Source: Streptomyces uncialis
GTDB lineage: Bacteria > Actinomycetota > Actinomycetes > Streptomycetales > Streptomycetaceae
Assembly (NCBI RefSeq): GCF_001905345.1
Contig: NZ_LFBV01000003.1
Location: 186,001 to 250,000 of the forward strand
Direction of reading: 5' to 3'
DNA length: 64,000 nucleotides
This document shows positions 16,575 to 24,776 of the stretch, one piece after another; position 1 is the first letter of the stretch, and each line of letters opens with the position of its first letter. The translations under genes and the position numbers were made by a program. The notes below the pieces were generated by a model. That model saw nothing but the letters and a program-made list of their open reading frames with translations. It had not been told where the DNA came from and ran no database searches.

Positions 16575-16594
16575 GGGGCTTGCGGCAAGGCCCC
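16575..16594 (+). promoter_or_regulatory. Rifamycin-associated element (RAE) controlling rph
   Basis: GGGGCTTGCGGCAAGGCCCC is the inverted-repeat RAE described upstream of rifamycin-inactivating and rifamycin-responsive genes in actinomycetes. Here it is extended by one more G/C pair on each side. A CAGAAT hexamer at 16605-16610 could be the -10 element, making the RAE overlap the -35 position. The element is about 360 bases before the rph ATG, which implies a long 5' leader. Confidence 0.85.
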
Positions 16595-16953
16595 CGTCAT
16601 GGCGCAGAATCCTCAGCCGAGGCCACGACCTGCGGGAACGGCGGGACGACGTGCCTGTGCCGCTGTCGACGTACGGGGACGCGGTGGCGTCGGGCCAGCG
16701 CTGGAACCGGCAGCGTGGTCGTGAGCGCTCGGGGCGGTGGTACGGGAGTGCGGAGGGGTCCGCGGTGCTCGGCCGGGCGGCTCGGTCGGCCGACTCGCGC
16801 GCCGCTCGGCTGGGCGGACCGGCCGAACCGTCGGAGGGAAGACAACCAAGGGATGAGGACGTGCGCGACAAGAGGTTCGGCAGAGCTGGAGGCGCCGGTC
16901 ATTCGACCGGCCGGCGCAATGCGACAGGACACGACTGTTCCGGAGGTACCGCG

Positions 16954-19548
16954 ATGATCGAGCAGTACGTGTTGGATCTTCAAGAGGTCGACGAGACGCA
17001 GGTCGCGGTCGTCGGCGGCAAGGGCGCGCACCTGGGCGGGCTGTCCCGGATCGAAGGCATCCGCGTGCCGGACGGCTTCTGCGTGACGACGGACGCCTTC
17101 CGGCGGATCATGGCGGAAGCGCCGTCCATCGATGATCAACTCGATCGGCTGTCGCGCCTGGACCCGGATGACCGGGAGGCGATCCGTACGCTCAGCGCAA
17201 GGATCCGCCGGACCATCGAGGGGATCGCCCTCCCGGACGATCTCGCGACGGCGATCACCCGGGCGCTCGCACGGCTCGGCGAGGAGTCCGGCTACGCCGT
17301 CCGGTCCAGCGCGACGGCGGAGGACCTGCCGACAGCGTCCTTCGCCGGCCAGCAGGACACGTATCTGAACGTCGTGGGGCCCGCGGCGGTCCTTCAGCAC
17401 ATCAGCCGGTGCTGGGCCTCGCTGTTCACCGAGCGGGCCGTGACCTACCGCCGGCGGAACGGCATCGACCACCGTACGGTCCGCATGGCCGTGGTGGTGC
17501 AGCGGATGGTCTTCCCGCATGCGGCGGGCATCCTGTTCACGGCGGACCCCCTCACGGGCAACCGGAAGGTCGCCACGGTGGACGCCGGCTTCGGCCTCGG
17601 TGAGGCCCTGGTCTCCGGCCTGGTGAACCCTGACGTGTTCAAGATGCGCGACGGCGAGATCGTCGCCAAAGCGGTCGCCGCCAAACAGCGCGCTGTTCAC
17701 GCCAGGCCGACCGGTGGTACGGAGGAAGTGGCGATCGACCCGCGGCGCCAGGGAGAGCCGACGCTGACGGATGCGCAGGTCGTACGGCTCGTTGAGCTCG
17801 GGCGGCGGATCGAGGCGCACTTCGGCCGCCCGCAGGACATCGAATGGTGTCTGCTGAACGATGACTTCCAGATGGTTCAGAGTCGGCCGATCACGACGCT
17901 TTTCCCTGCCCCCGAGACCGGCGACCAGGAGAATCACGTCTACGTCTCCGTCGGTCACGGGCAGATGATGACCGATCCCATGAAGCCCCTGGGGCTCTCC
18001 ATGTGGCAGCTGACGGCCCTGGTGCCGATGCACACGGCCGGTGGAAGGCTGTTCGTCGACGTCACCCGGCGCCTGGCGTCACCAGCGAGCCGCGCCGGAC
18101 TCCTGGACGCGCTGGGGAAGGACGATCTGCTGATCAGGGACGCGCTGGAGACCGTCCTGGACCGCGACGGCTTCGTCCCGTCGCTCCCGGACGCGGATCC
18201 CGGCAGGCCGCCTGCCGACGCGCCCGTCCCTGTCGAGACCGATCCGGCCATCGTCGCCGGGCTGATCGAGCGCAGCCAGGCGTCCATCGCCGCCCTGGGG
18301 CGCGACATCCGGACCAAGAGCGGACCGGCGCTGTTCGACTTCCTGCTGGAGGCCTTCGAGGAGCACAAGCGGATCCTCGGTGATCCGCTGAACTTTCAGG
18401 CGATCATGGCGGGGATGGATGCCACGCGGTGGCTCAACGACAAGCTGCTGGAATGGCTGGGAGAGAAGAACGCGGCCGACACCCTGACGCTGTCCGCCCC
18501 CGACAACGTCACGTCGGAGATGGGGCTGGCGCTGCTCGATGTCGCGGACGTGATCCGCCCGCATCCGGAGGTGGTGGCGTTGCTGGAGGGCGTCGAGGAC
18601 GAGGGCTTCCTGGACGAGCTGGCGAAGCTCCCGGGCGGGGCCGAGGCGCGCGACGCGATCGAGGACTACCTGGACCGGTACGGCATGCGCTGCATCGGCG
18701 AGATCGACATCACGAGGCCGCGCTGGCGCGAGCGCCCCTCCACGCTCGTGCCCGCCATCCTGGACAATGTCAGGAACTTCGAGCCGGGTGCCTCCGAGCG
18801 GCGCTTCGAACACGGGCGGCGGGAGGCCCAGCAGAAGGAACAGGACCTGCTGTCGCGCTTGCGGGACCTGCCGGACGGGGAGCGGAAGGCCGACGAGGCC
18901 AAGCGGATGATCGACCGGGTCCGGACCTTCATCGGGTACCGGGAGTACCCGAAGTACGGCATCGTCAGCCGCTACTTCGTCTACAAGCAGGCCTTGCTGG
19001 CGGAGGCCGAGCGCTTGGTGCGGGCCGGTGTGCTTGCTGAGAAGGAGGACGTCTTCCACCTCACGTTCCAGGAGTTCCACGACGTCGTGCGCTCCAACCA
19101 GGTGGATGAGCGGCTCATCCAAGAACGCAAGGACGCGTTCCGGTCGTACCACGCGCTCACACCGCCCCGGGTGCTCACCTCGGACGGCGAGGCGGTCGCC
19201 GGGGTCTACCGGCGCGACGACGTGCCGGCCGGTGCCCTGATCGGCGTACCGGTCTCCGCCGGGACCGTCGAAGGAAGGGCCCGCGTCGTCCTCGACCTGG
19301 CGGAGGCCGATCTCGCGGCGGGCGACATCCTGGTCACGGCGTGCACGGACCCCGGCTGGACCCCGCTGTTCGTCGGGATCGCGGGACTGGTGACGGAGGT
19401 GGGCGGCTTGATGACCCACGGCGCGGTGATCGCCCGGGAGTACGGCCTGCCCGCCGTCGTGGGCGTGGAGCGGGCCACCCGGCTGATCCGCGACGGGCAG
19501 CGTATCCGTGTGCACGGAACCGACGGGTACGTCGAGATCCTGCCCTGA
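16954..19548 (+). CDS. rph: Rifamycin-inactivating phosphotransferase
   Basis: The 864-residue enzyme of the PEP-synthase-like family inactivates rifamycins by ATP-dependent phosphorylation of the ansa-bridge hydroxyl. The three expected parts are present. The N-terminal ATP-grasp domain has VVGGKGAHLGGLSRIEG and SGYAVRSSATAEDLPTASFAGQ, the latter seen here in segments such as RSSATAEDLPTASFAGQQDT. The middle rifampin-binding helical domain spans about residues 330-750. The C-terminal swivelling domain carries the catalytic His in GGLMTHGAVIAREYG. ATG 16954 is preceded by CGGAGG, and the length then equals known Rph proteins. The upstream RAE confirms rifamycin-responsive control. It is likely monocistronic and gives rifamycin resistance without implying production. 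Confidence 0.95.
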   Translation: MIEQYVLDLQEVDETQVAVVGGKGAHLGGLSRIEGIRVPDGFCVTTDAFRRIMAEAPSIDDQLDRLSRLDPDDREAIRTLSARIRRTIEGIALPDDLATAITRALARLGEESGYAVRSSATAEDLPTASFAGQQDTYLNVVGPAAVLQHISRCWASLFTERAVTYRRRNGIDHRTVRMAVVVQRMVFPHAAGILFTADPLTGNRKVATVDAGFGLGEALVSGLVNPDVFKMRDGEIVAKAVAAKQRAVHARPTGGTEEVAIDPRRQGEPTLTDAQVVRLVELGRRIEAHFGRPQDIEWCLLNDDFQMVQSRPITTLFPAPETGDQENHVYVSVGHGQMMTDPMKPLGLSMWQLTALVPMHTAGGRLFVDVTRRLASPASRAGLLDALGKDDLLIRDALETVLDRDGFVPSLPDADPGRPPADAPVPVETDPAIVAGLIERSQASIAALGRDIRTKSGPALFDFLLEAFEEHKRILGDPLNFQAIMAGMDATRWLNDKLLEWLGEKNAADTLTLSAPDNVTSEMGLALLDVADVIRPHPEVVALLEGVEDEGFLDELAKLPGGAEARDAIEDYLDRYGMRCIGEIDITRPRWRERPSTLVPAILDNVRNFEPGASERRFEHGRREAQQKEQDLLSRLRDLPDGERKADEAKRMIDRVRTFIGYREYPKYGIVSRYFVYKQALLAEAERLVRAGVLAEKEDVFHLTFQEFHDVVRSNQVDERLIQERKDAFRSYHALTPPRVLTSDGEAVAGVYRRDDVPAGALIGVPVSAGTVEGRARVVLDLAEADLAAGDILVTACTDPGWTPLFVGIAGLVTEVGGLMTHGAVIAREYGLPAVVGVERATRLIRDGQRIRVHGTDGYVEILP

Positions 19549-19715
19549 CCCACCGCACAGGCCAAGAGGGACATACGGATACACGGACATCGGGCGGCAC
19601 TACCTGCGGTGGGTGACGTCGACCACCACCGGCGGCCCGTTCCTCGACGCCGCGGAACGGGAGACTGTTCCCGGGACGGTGGGTGTCTCGTCCGGTATGC
19701 CGTTCGTCGTACCGG

Positions 19716-20153
19716 TCAGCTGGGTGACGTCTCGACGGTCACCGCTACGGAGCGGGCCCGAAGCCGGGCGGCTATGAGTTCCATCTCGACGAGAGTGCCC
19801 ACCAACCCGGAAGTTCTCAACTCCCCTGCCCTCGCCCGTGCTTGTGCCGGAGACAGCTCGTGCACTTCTCGCAGCACGCGCAGGACGGTCACTCGGTTCG
19901 CTTCGGGTGCTGTCAGCCGGAGTCGGGCGGGGCCGTGTTCCGTCAGGAGTGCCTGGCGGATCTCCTCGGGAGTCGCGCCGCCGCTGTCCTGCTCGCACCA
20001 GGCGGCGGGGCAGTTCCGGCAGGTTCCCTCCGTGCCCCACCACAGCGTTCCTTGGTCGAGGAACTGGCCGGTGTCGCGTATCAGGATGCCGCCGCAGGCT
20101 TCGCATGGTGCCGTGGTCCTCACGCCCTGGGTGATCACCGCGCTCCTCGTCAT
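19716..20153 (-). CDS. Hypothetical protein: CxxC zinc-ribbon-like head, ribosomal L7/L12-like tail
   Basis: The 145-residue protein starts at ATG 20153 (MTRSAVITQGVRTTAPCEAC). Residues 17-45 contain CEACGG and CRNCPAAWCE, which could form a Zn site. The C-terminal 55 residues (ANRVTVLRVLREVHELSPAQ, then ARARAGEL and a final helix followed by SVAVTV) match the pattern of the L7/L12 C-terminal domain (xxVxVIKxVRExTGLGLKEAK). That domain recruits translational GTPases at the ribosome. The N-terminal oligomerisation part of true L7/L12 is missing, so this is a stand-alone paralogue. A role in translation or stress response is only an inference. An upstream in-frame ATG at 20201 is possible. Confidence 0.75.
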   Translation of the reverse strand: MTRSAVITQGVRTTAPCEACGGILIRDTGQFLDQGTLWWGTEGTCRNCPAAWCEQDSGGATPEEIRQALLTEHGPARLRLTAPEANRVTVLRVLREVHELSPAQARARAGELRTSGLVGTLVEMELIAARLRARSVAVTVETSPS

Positions 20154-20342
20154 CGGACCTGCCCGGATGCTGCCGTACCGGCTCGCCTTCGGCGACCGCA
20201 TGGTGGCGAACGCATTGTCTCGTCGGCTGCCCGTTCTCGCTCCAGCGGCTGGTCAGGGCTCTGGCGGAGCAAAAAAATCGGATGCGTATGGGCTGGTTCG
20301 CGCTCTTATACTCGTGCGAGCTCATGGAGGGAGGGGAAGACG

Positions 20343-20813
20343 GTGAAGCTTGCCGAGGCACTGGCAGAACGTGCGGAGGCGACGCGCCGCGTGGAACAGC
20401 TGCGGGCGCGCGTCGTCAGCAGTGCGCGTTACCAGGAAGGGGAGACACCCGCCGAGGACGCGGCTCGGCTGTTGGCTGAGGCCGGTGAGGTGTTGGACGC
20501 TCTGGAAACGTTGATCAGACGGATCAACCGGACGAATGCCACGGTGGAAATGGGGCCGGACGGCACGCTCACCGATGCCCTCGCCCGCCGGGATGTCCTG
20601 CGGTTGCGGCACTCCGTGATCACCTCGGCGGCGGACGCGGCGGCGGGCAAGGGCGAGCGGGGACACGGCCGGCAGCTCCGGTCCGAGCTGATGATGCTTT
20701 CCGCGCTGCCGGTCGCGGAACTGCGCGGACAGGCGGATGCGCTCGCCCGGGAGATCCGCGAGGTCGATGTGCGGATCCAGCGTACGAACTGGGAGGTCGA
20801 TCTGCTGGACTGA
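20343..20813 (+). CDS. DIP1984 family protein
   Basis: The 156-residue helical protein starts at GTG 20343, 9 bases after a GGGAGGGG ribosome site. The opening KLAEALAERAEATRRVEQLR and the following RRINRTNATVEMGPDGTLTD and ALARRDVLRLRH segments are characteristic of the DIP1984 (septicolysin-like) family, whose function is not established. Nearly the whole protein is predicted coiled helix with heptad Leu/Ile. A TATACT hexamer at 20307-20312 could serve as -10 element. It is convergent with the kinase gene and followed by a hairpin at 20877. Confidence 0.88.
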   Translation: MKLAEALAERAEATRRVEQLRARVVSSARYQEGETPAEDAARLLAEAGEVLDALETLIRRINRTNATVEMGPDGTLTDALARRDVLRLRHSVITSAADAAAGKGERGHGRQLRSELMMLSALPVAELRGQADALAREIREVDVRIQRTNWEVDLLD

Positions 20814-21238
20814 ACAGTCCGGCAGGCCGGGACGATGTGGAGCAGGTAGCAGCTTCGGAGGCGTGCACACACCCGAGGGCCGGCGGTTTTCCGGCCCACT
20901 CCTGGCGCGTGAAGAGCAACGCGGGGGTTCGATTCCCCAGTGACCGTGCAGCTCAGCACCGCGTACAGGTAACGGTGTACATCGCACAGCACATCACCAG
21001 GTGCAGATCCGGGGCGGCGAGGGCGGGTTCGGGGCTTTCCACATCGCAGCACCATGAAGAACGGGGATCCTCGGCGGCGAGACATCTGCGGATGCCGAAG
21101 CGCTGGAGAACGTTGGCCGCCGCCCTGCCGGGAAGTCGGCATCACGCCCCGCGGCGCGGCGAGCGCGACGAACGCCCGACCACGTCGACCGGAGGTTCAG
21201 TGACGGGAACCGGGTGCTGAACGCTCGCCGTCGTGGAG
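20814..21238. other. Convergent intergenic region
   Basis: Apart from the hairpin at 20877 there is a T-arm-like GGGGGTTCGATTCCCC at 20923-20938, but no matching acceptor or anticodon arms, so no tRNA is called. Open frames here are shadows without domain features. The region separates the convergent DIP1984 and kinase genes. Confidence 0.55.
20877..20897 (+). terminator. Hairpin after the DIP1984 gene
   Basis: GGGCCGG at 20877-20883 and CCGGCCC at 20891-20897 form a 7-bp stem with a CGGTTTT loop, 64 bases past the stop codon. It is plausible as a terminator. Confidence 0.5.
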
Positions 21239-22837
21239 TCAGCGGGCGCCGAGGGCTTCGGCCAGGATCTTGGCCTGTGCTGTGGTGAGGCGGATCGCGA
21301 TCGGGATGGTGCGGCCCGTCAAGCGCTCCGCGATGACGGGGTTGGCGAGCATCCGGTCGCCCATGACGATGGCGATCTGGTTGCGTGGCTCCGGCCGGCC
21401 CGCGACCTGACCGGTCAGGTCGGAGAACCGTTCTGCGTCCTTGCTGTTGAACGTGATCTCGACGATCCAGTCCCTGCCTGATTCGGTGTCCTCGAAGGTG
21501 CGGACACCGTCCAGCTTCCTCACCTCCAGGCCGCCAGGCGTGGAGACGGTGGCGCACGCGCTGCGGTCGTCCGCGGTGTAGGACCGTGGCGGTTCGGTAC
21601 CGGGAGAGACCATGGGTTGATCCGGGGAATCGGTGGAGCACACGCCTTTGACCTTGCTGTCCACGGCGTAGAAGCCCACCGGTTCAGCCGGCGCCGCGAG
21701 GGTCGGCCCGCCGGTTTCCTGCCAGGGCCGCCAGAGCAGCAGCGCCCCCACCATGACGACCGCCGCCGCCCCCGAACCGATGGCCCAGAGACGTCCTCGT
21801 GCGCCTCGCCCGCCGGGCGGCACGTGCTCGTGCTGGGGCGGGGACGGCAGCACTGTGGTGCGCCGGGGCGCTCCTACCGGCCCGGTCGGCGCGTCCGGGT
21901 CCACCCGCCGCCGCGCGTCCTCCACCTCGCGCGACCGGCGCTCGCCATACCGTTCGATCTCGCTGGTCCAGGCCGGGTCCAGCCAATGCCTGCCGCCCTG
22001 GCCGGTCGGCCGACGCCTCAACTGCCCCGCGCATTCCTCCAGGATCCGGGCAGGCGTCGGGCGGTGAGCGGGGTCGAGCGCGAGACACGGCAGGATCAGG
22101 GCGTGGAGTTCGGGCGCCAGCCCGGACACATCGAGGTCGCCGGTCGCCGCCCGTACCAGTTGTTCCATCGCCGGGCCGGAGCCGCCGTCCCGGTACGGGG
22201 CCCGGCCGACCGCCAGATGGAAAAGCGTGGCGCCCAGCGAGAAGACATCCGAGGCGGATGTGCTGGCCTGCCCCTGGGCCTGCTCGGGCGCGGCGAACGC
22301 GACCGTGCCCAGCACGGCCTGCGTCCTCGTCATGTCGACGGCATGGGAGATCCCGAAGTCGATGACCCGGGGGCCGTCGATGGGGAGCAGCACGTTCGAC
22401 GGCTTCACATCACGGTGCACCAGCCCCGCGGCATGGATACTCACCAGCGCCTCCGCGATACCCGCGGCCACCCAGTACAAGGCCTGCGGTCGAAGGGTTC
22501 CGCAGCCGGCCACCAGGTCTCGCAGGGAAGGGGCCGCGATGTACTCGGTGGCCATCCACGGCATCGGCGCGTGCGCGTCCGCGGCGACCACACTCGCGGT
22601 GTAGACCCCCTGCACCCGCTGTGCGAGCGCCACCTCGCGGGCGAAGCGGCGCCGGTCCGCCTGGGCTACGACACCGCTCGCGTTGTCGGCCAGCAACGTC
22701 TTCACCGCGACCGTCCGACCGCCCGCGGTGGTCGCCAGATACACCCTCCCCATGCCGCCACTGGCCAACTCCCCGAGCACCGTGAACGGCCCGAATCGAC
22801 GCTCCGGCTGCGCCTGCTTCACCCTGTCGCTGTGCAT
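21239..22837 (-). CDS. Membrane Ser/Thr protein kinase with SecDF-head-like extracellular domain
   Basis: The 532-residue Hanks-type kinase has a glycine-rich loop LGELASGGMGRVY (residues 21-33), catalytic Lys46 in VAVK, the HRDVKPSN loop (141-148), DFG (160-162) and APEQ (183-186). All are intact, so it should be active. After a Pro/Arg-rich juxtamembrane linker a single TM helix lies near 350-370. The outside domain has three cysteines and ends in AIVMGDRMLANPVIAERLTG, which resembles the SecDF P1-head subdomain rather than the PASTA repeats of PknB. The sensed ligand is unknown. ATG 22837 gives the normal kinase start; it is divergent from the MFS gene. Confidence 0.92.
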   Translation of the reverse strand: MHSDRVKQAQPERRFGPFTVLGELASGGMGRVYLATTAGGRTVAVKTLLADNASGVVAQADRRRFAREVALAQRVQGVYTASVVAADAHAPMPWMATEYIAAPSLRDLVAGCGTLRPQALYWVAAGIAEALVSIHAAGLVHRDVKPSNVLLPIDGPRVIDFGISHAVDMTRTQAVLGTVAFAAPEQAQGQASTSASDVFSLGATLFHLAVGRAPYRDGGSGPAMEQLVRAATGDLDVSGLAPELHALILPCLALDPAHRPTPARILEECAGQLRRRPTGQGGRHWLDPAWTSEIERYGERRSREVEDARRRVDPDAPTGPVGAPRRTTVLPSPPQHEHVPPGGRGARGRLWAIGSGAAAVVMVGALLLWRPWQETGGPTLAAPAEPVGFYAVDSKVKGVCSTDSPDQPMVSPGTEPPRSYTADDRSACATVSTPGGLEVRKLDGVRTFEDTESGRDWIVEITFNSKDAERFSDLTGQVAGRPEPRNQIAIVMGDRMLANPVIAERLTGRTIPIAIRLTTAQAKILAEALGAR

Positions 22838-23257
22838 TTCCGCCCGCCCCGGTCCGCCCCGCCCAGCACGCCAACGGCCGTTACTTTAACGGCGATTGAT
22901 CTGCCGGGGGCCACACTCCAGAGCCTCGGAGTCGCACGGGCCGCCGACGCGCCTCCGCTTCCGCCGCCGAACTCGAACTCCCGGCACTGCCGCCGCCGAC
23001 AAGCCCATCGTCACCGGCTGGGCCCCCGACCCCGCCAACTCCGCACCCGTCATCGTCCGTCAATGCTCTTGAGGTGCCGCAGAGGCTCCGCGGAGGCACC
23101 ACTGAGGCCGCCCCGGGAAGCGCTCCGATATCGGTGGTACATACTGGTATCCCGTCGGGGCCGGGTTCGGTGGGAGTGTCCGTCTTCGTCCGTCGGCTGC
23201 CACAGCTCCACCGCACGTGTGGTCGCTCCCCCAGACACGAAGGCGGCAGCCGATCAC
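22838..23257. other. Divergent intergenic region, possible decayed coding fragment
   Basis: About 420 bases lie between the kinase and MFS starts and must contain both promoters. A protein-like stretch, ADKPIVTGWAPDPANSAPVI ending at a TGA near 23072, is readable in one frame but has no convincing start or ribosome site. It may be the tail of a degraded gene. Nothing else is recognised. Confidence 0.4.
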
Positions 23258-24508
23258 ATGAAGACCACCTCTCGGCTCTCCTCGGTGACCGGCGGCGGCG
23301 TGGGGGTGGTGCGCGATCTTCGGGCGCTCGGTTCTGTGACCCGTCTGCTCATCCTCAGCGGCTTCGCCTTCAATCTCGGGTTCTTCCTCGTCCTGCCCTA
23401 TCTCGCCGAACATCTCGGGGGCGCGCTCGGCCTGGCCGCATGGCTCGTCGGGCTGGTACTCGGCCTCCGGACGTTCTCGCAGCAAGGACTCTTCGTCGTC
23501 GGCGGGGCGCTCACCGACCGCTACGGCGCACGGCGGGTGATGCTGGCGGGCTGCGCACTGCGGATCGCCGGCTTCGGCTGGCTCGGTTTCGCGCACAGCA
23601 CATGGTCGGTGATCGGCTCGGTTCTCCTCGTCGGCTTCGCCGCGGCGCTGTACGCCCCGGCGCTGGAGACCGAGATCGCCCGGCAGGCGGTCCGGCACGA
23701 GCAGACGGACAAGGTGGCCAGGACCAGGACGCTCGGCCTGTTCCTCATGGGCGGCCAGGCGGGCGCGCTCATCGGACCGATCGCGGGCACGGCGCTGCTC
23801 GCGGGTGGGTTCAGGGCCGCATGTCTCGCCGGGGCAGTGGTTTTCGCGGTGATCCTGGTCGCGCTCCACCGTCTGCTGCCCGCCCCGGAACCCCGTACCG
23901 CGCCGGAACCCGTCACTCCGTCCACGTCCGCCAGGTCGGGCGTCGGCGAACTGCTGCGGAACCGGCGGTTCCTCGCCCTGTGCCTCGCCTACGGCAGCTA
24001 TCTCCTCGCCTACAACCAGCTCTATCTGGCACTGCCGATGGAGCTGGAACGGACCACCGGATCCCAGGTCGCGCTGGGTTGGATGCTCGCGCTGTCGTCC
24101 CTCATGGTCGTGCTCGGACAACTGCCGCTGTCCGGCCGGGTCGCCGGGGCGATGTCCCACGCGGCGGCCGTCCGCTGGGGCCTGCTGCTCATCACGGGTG
24201 CGTTCACGGCGGCCGGAGCCCTCCCTCCACTGGCAGGCGGGCTCCTGCCGTCGCTGGTCTTCGTGGTGCTGCTCACCGTCGGACAGATGCTGGTGATACC
24301 CGGGGTCCGGGCCTGGCTGCCCGACCTGGCCGACGACCGGCGCCTCGGCCTCTACACCGGCGCGCTGTCGTCGGTCTCCGGGGTGGTCGTACTGCTCGGC
24401 AGCGCCCCGACCGGCGCGCTGCTCGACACGGGCGGGGGGCTGTCATGGTTCGCCCTGGCGGCCGTCCCGCTGATCGGCCTGTCGCTGGTGCCACGCCACC
24501 GCGATTGA
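23258..24508 (+). CDS. MFS transporter (drug/siderophore exporter type)
   Basis: The 416-residue protein has 12 predicted TM helices. The MFS loop 2-3 motif is present as GGALTDRYGARRVM (residues 85-98), and a GxxxGPxxG-like LIGPIAGTALLAGG lies in TM5, as found in drug-proton antiporters. ATG 23258 begins just before the first TM-proximal helix (LGSVTRLLILSGFAFNLGFF). The frame is open far upstream, but that part is antisense to the kinase. It is convergent with the siderophore-binding lipoprotein gene, so a link to siderophore export is possible but not shown. No regulator is adjacent. Confidence 0.9.
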   Translation: MKTTSRLSSVTGGGVGVVRDLRALGSVTRLLILSGFAFNLGFFLVLPYLAEHLGGALGLAAWLVGLVLGLRTFSQQGLFVVGGALTDRYGARRVMLAGCALRIAGFGWLGFAHSTWSVIGSVLLVGFAAALYAPALETEIARQAVRHEQTDKVARTRTLGLFLMGGQAGALIGPIAGTALLAGGFRAACLAGAVVFAVILVALHRLLPAPEPRTAPEPVTPSTSARSGVGELLRNRRFLALCLAYGSYLLAYNQLYLALPMELERTTGSQVALGWMLALSSLMVVLGQLPLSGRVAGAMSHAAAVRWGLLLITGAFTAAGALPPLAGGLLPSLVFVVLLTVGQMLVIPGVRAWLPDLADDRRLGLYTGALSSVSGVVVLLGSAPTGALLDTGGGLSWFALAAVPLIGLSLVPRHRD

Positions 24509-24517
24509 GCCCGCCCG

Positions 24518-24615
24518 GCTGCCGATCCCTGGGTACCGATCCTTGGGTACCGGTCCCTGGCTGCCGATCCTTGGGTACCGATCCCTGGCTGCCGATCCCT
24601 GGGTACCGATCCCTG
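24518..24615. repeat. Tandem array, seven 14-bp units
   Basis: Seven head-to-tail 14-base units follow the MFS gene. They are of two types, GCTGCCGATCC(C/T)TG and GGTACCGATCC(C/T)TG, in the order A B B A B A B. Unit 3 has one extra change (ACCGGTCC). A partial eighth unit starts at 24616. The 14-bp period and the alternation of KpnI-like GGTACC with GCTGCC are clear by eye. It sits in the gap between two convergent genes. Confidence 0.92.
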
Positions 24616-24776
24616 CGTACCGCGAGCGGGCGGCCCCAACCGCGATCTTGTTCGTGGCGTCCTCCGGGTACACCTGACGGCAGCCCGAGCCGACATGACA
24701 GGCTCACGGCCGACAAGGGGGACGACGGCCGTGCGCAGCTGCGGAAACGGGCTCGCACCCGGAATGACACGACGTC

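Larger units (their letters stand above)
16308..16953. other. Long regulatory region/5' leader of rph
   Basis: The stretch holds the strong hairpin at 16528 and the RAE at 16575. A plus-strand frame is open from 16651 into rph and would add 101 residues. That extension is Arg/Gly/Ser-rich, has no family similarity, and would make the enzyme longer than its relatives, so it is treated as untranslated leader. Nothing convincing is encoded on the minus strand. Confidence 0.6.

Noticed and set aside
16651..16953. 101-residue N-terminal extension of rph
   Set aside because: Low-complexity Arg/Gly-rich sequence, longer than known Rph proteins, and ATG 16954 has a strong ribosome site.
20915..20945. 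Possible tRNA (T-arm-like GGGGGTTCGATTCCCC)
   Set aside because: No 7-bp acceptor pair, D-arm or anticodon stem could be matched upstream; T stem has a terminal mismatch.
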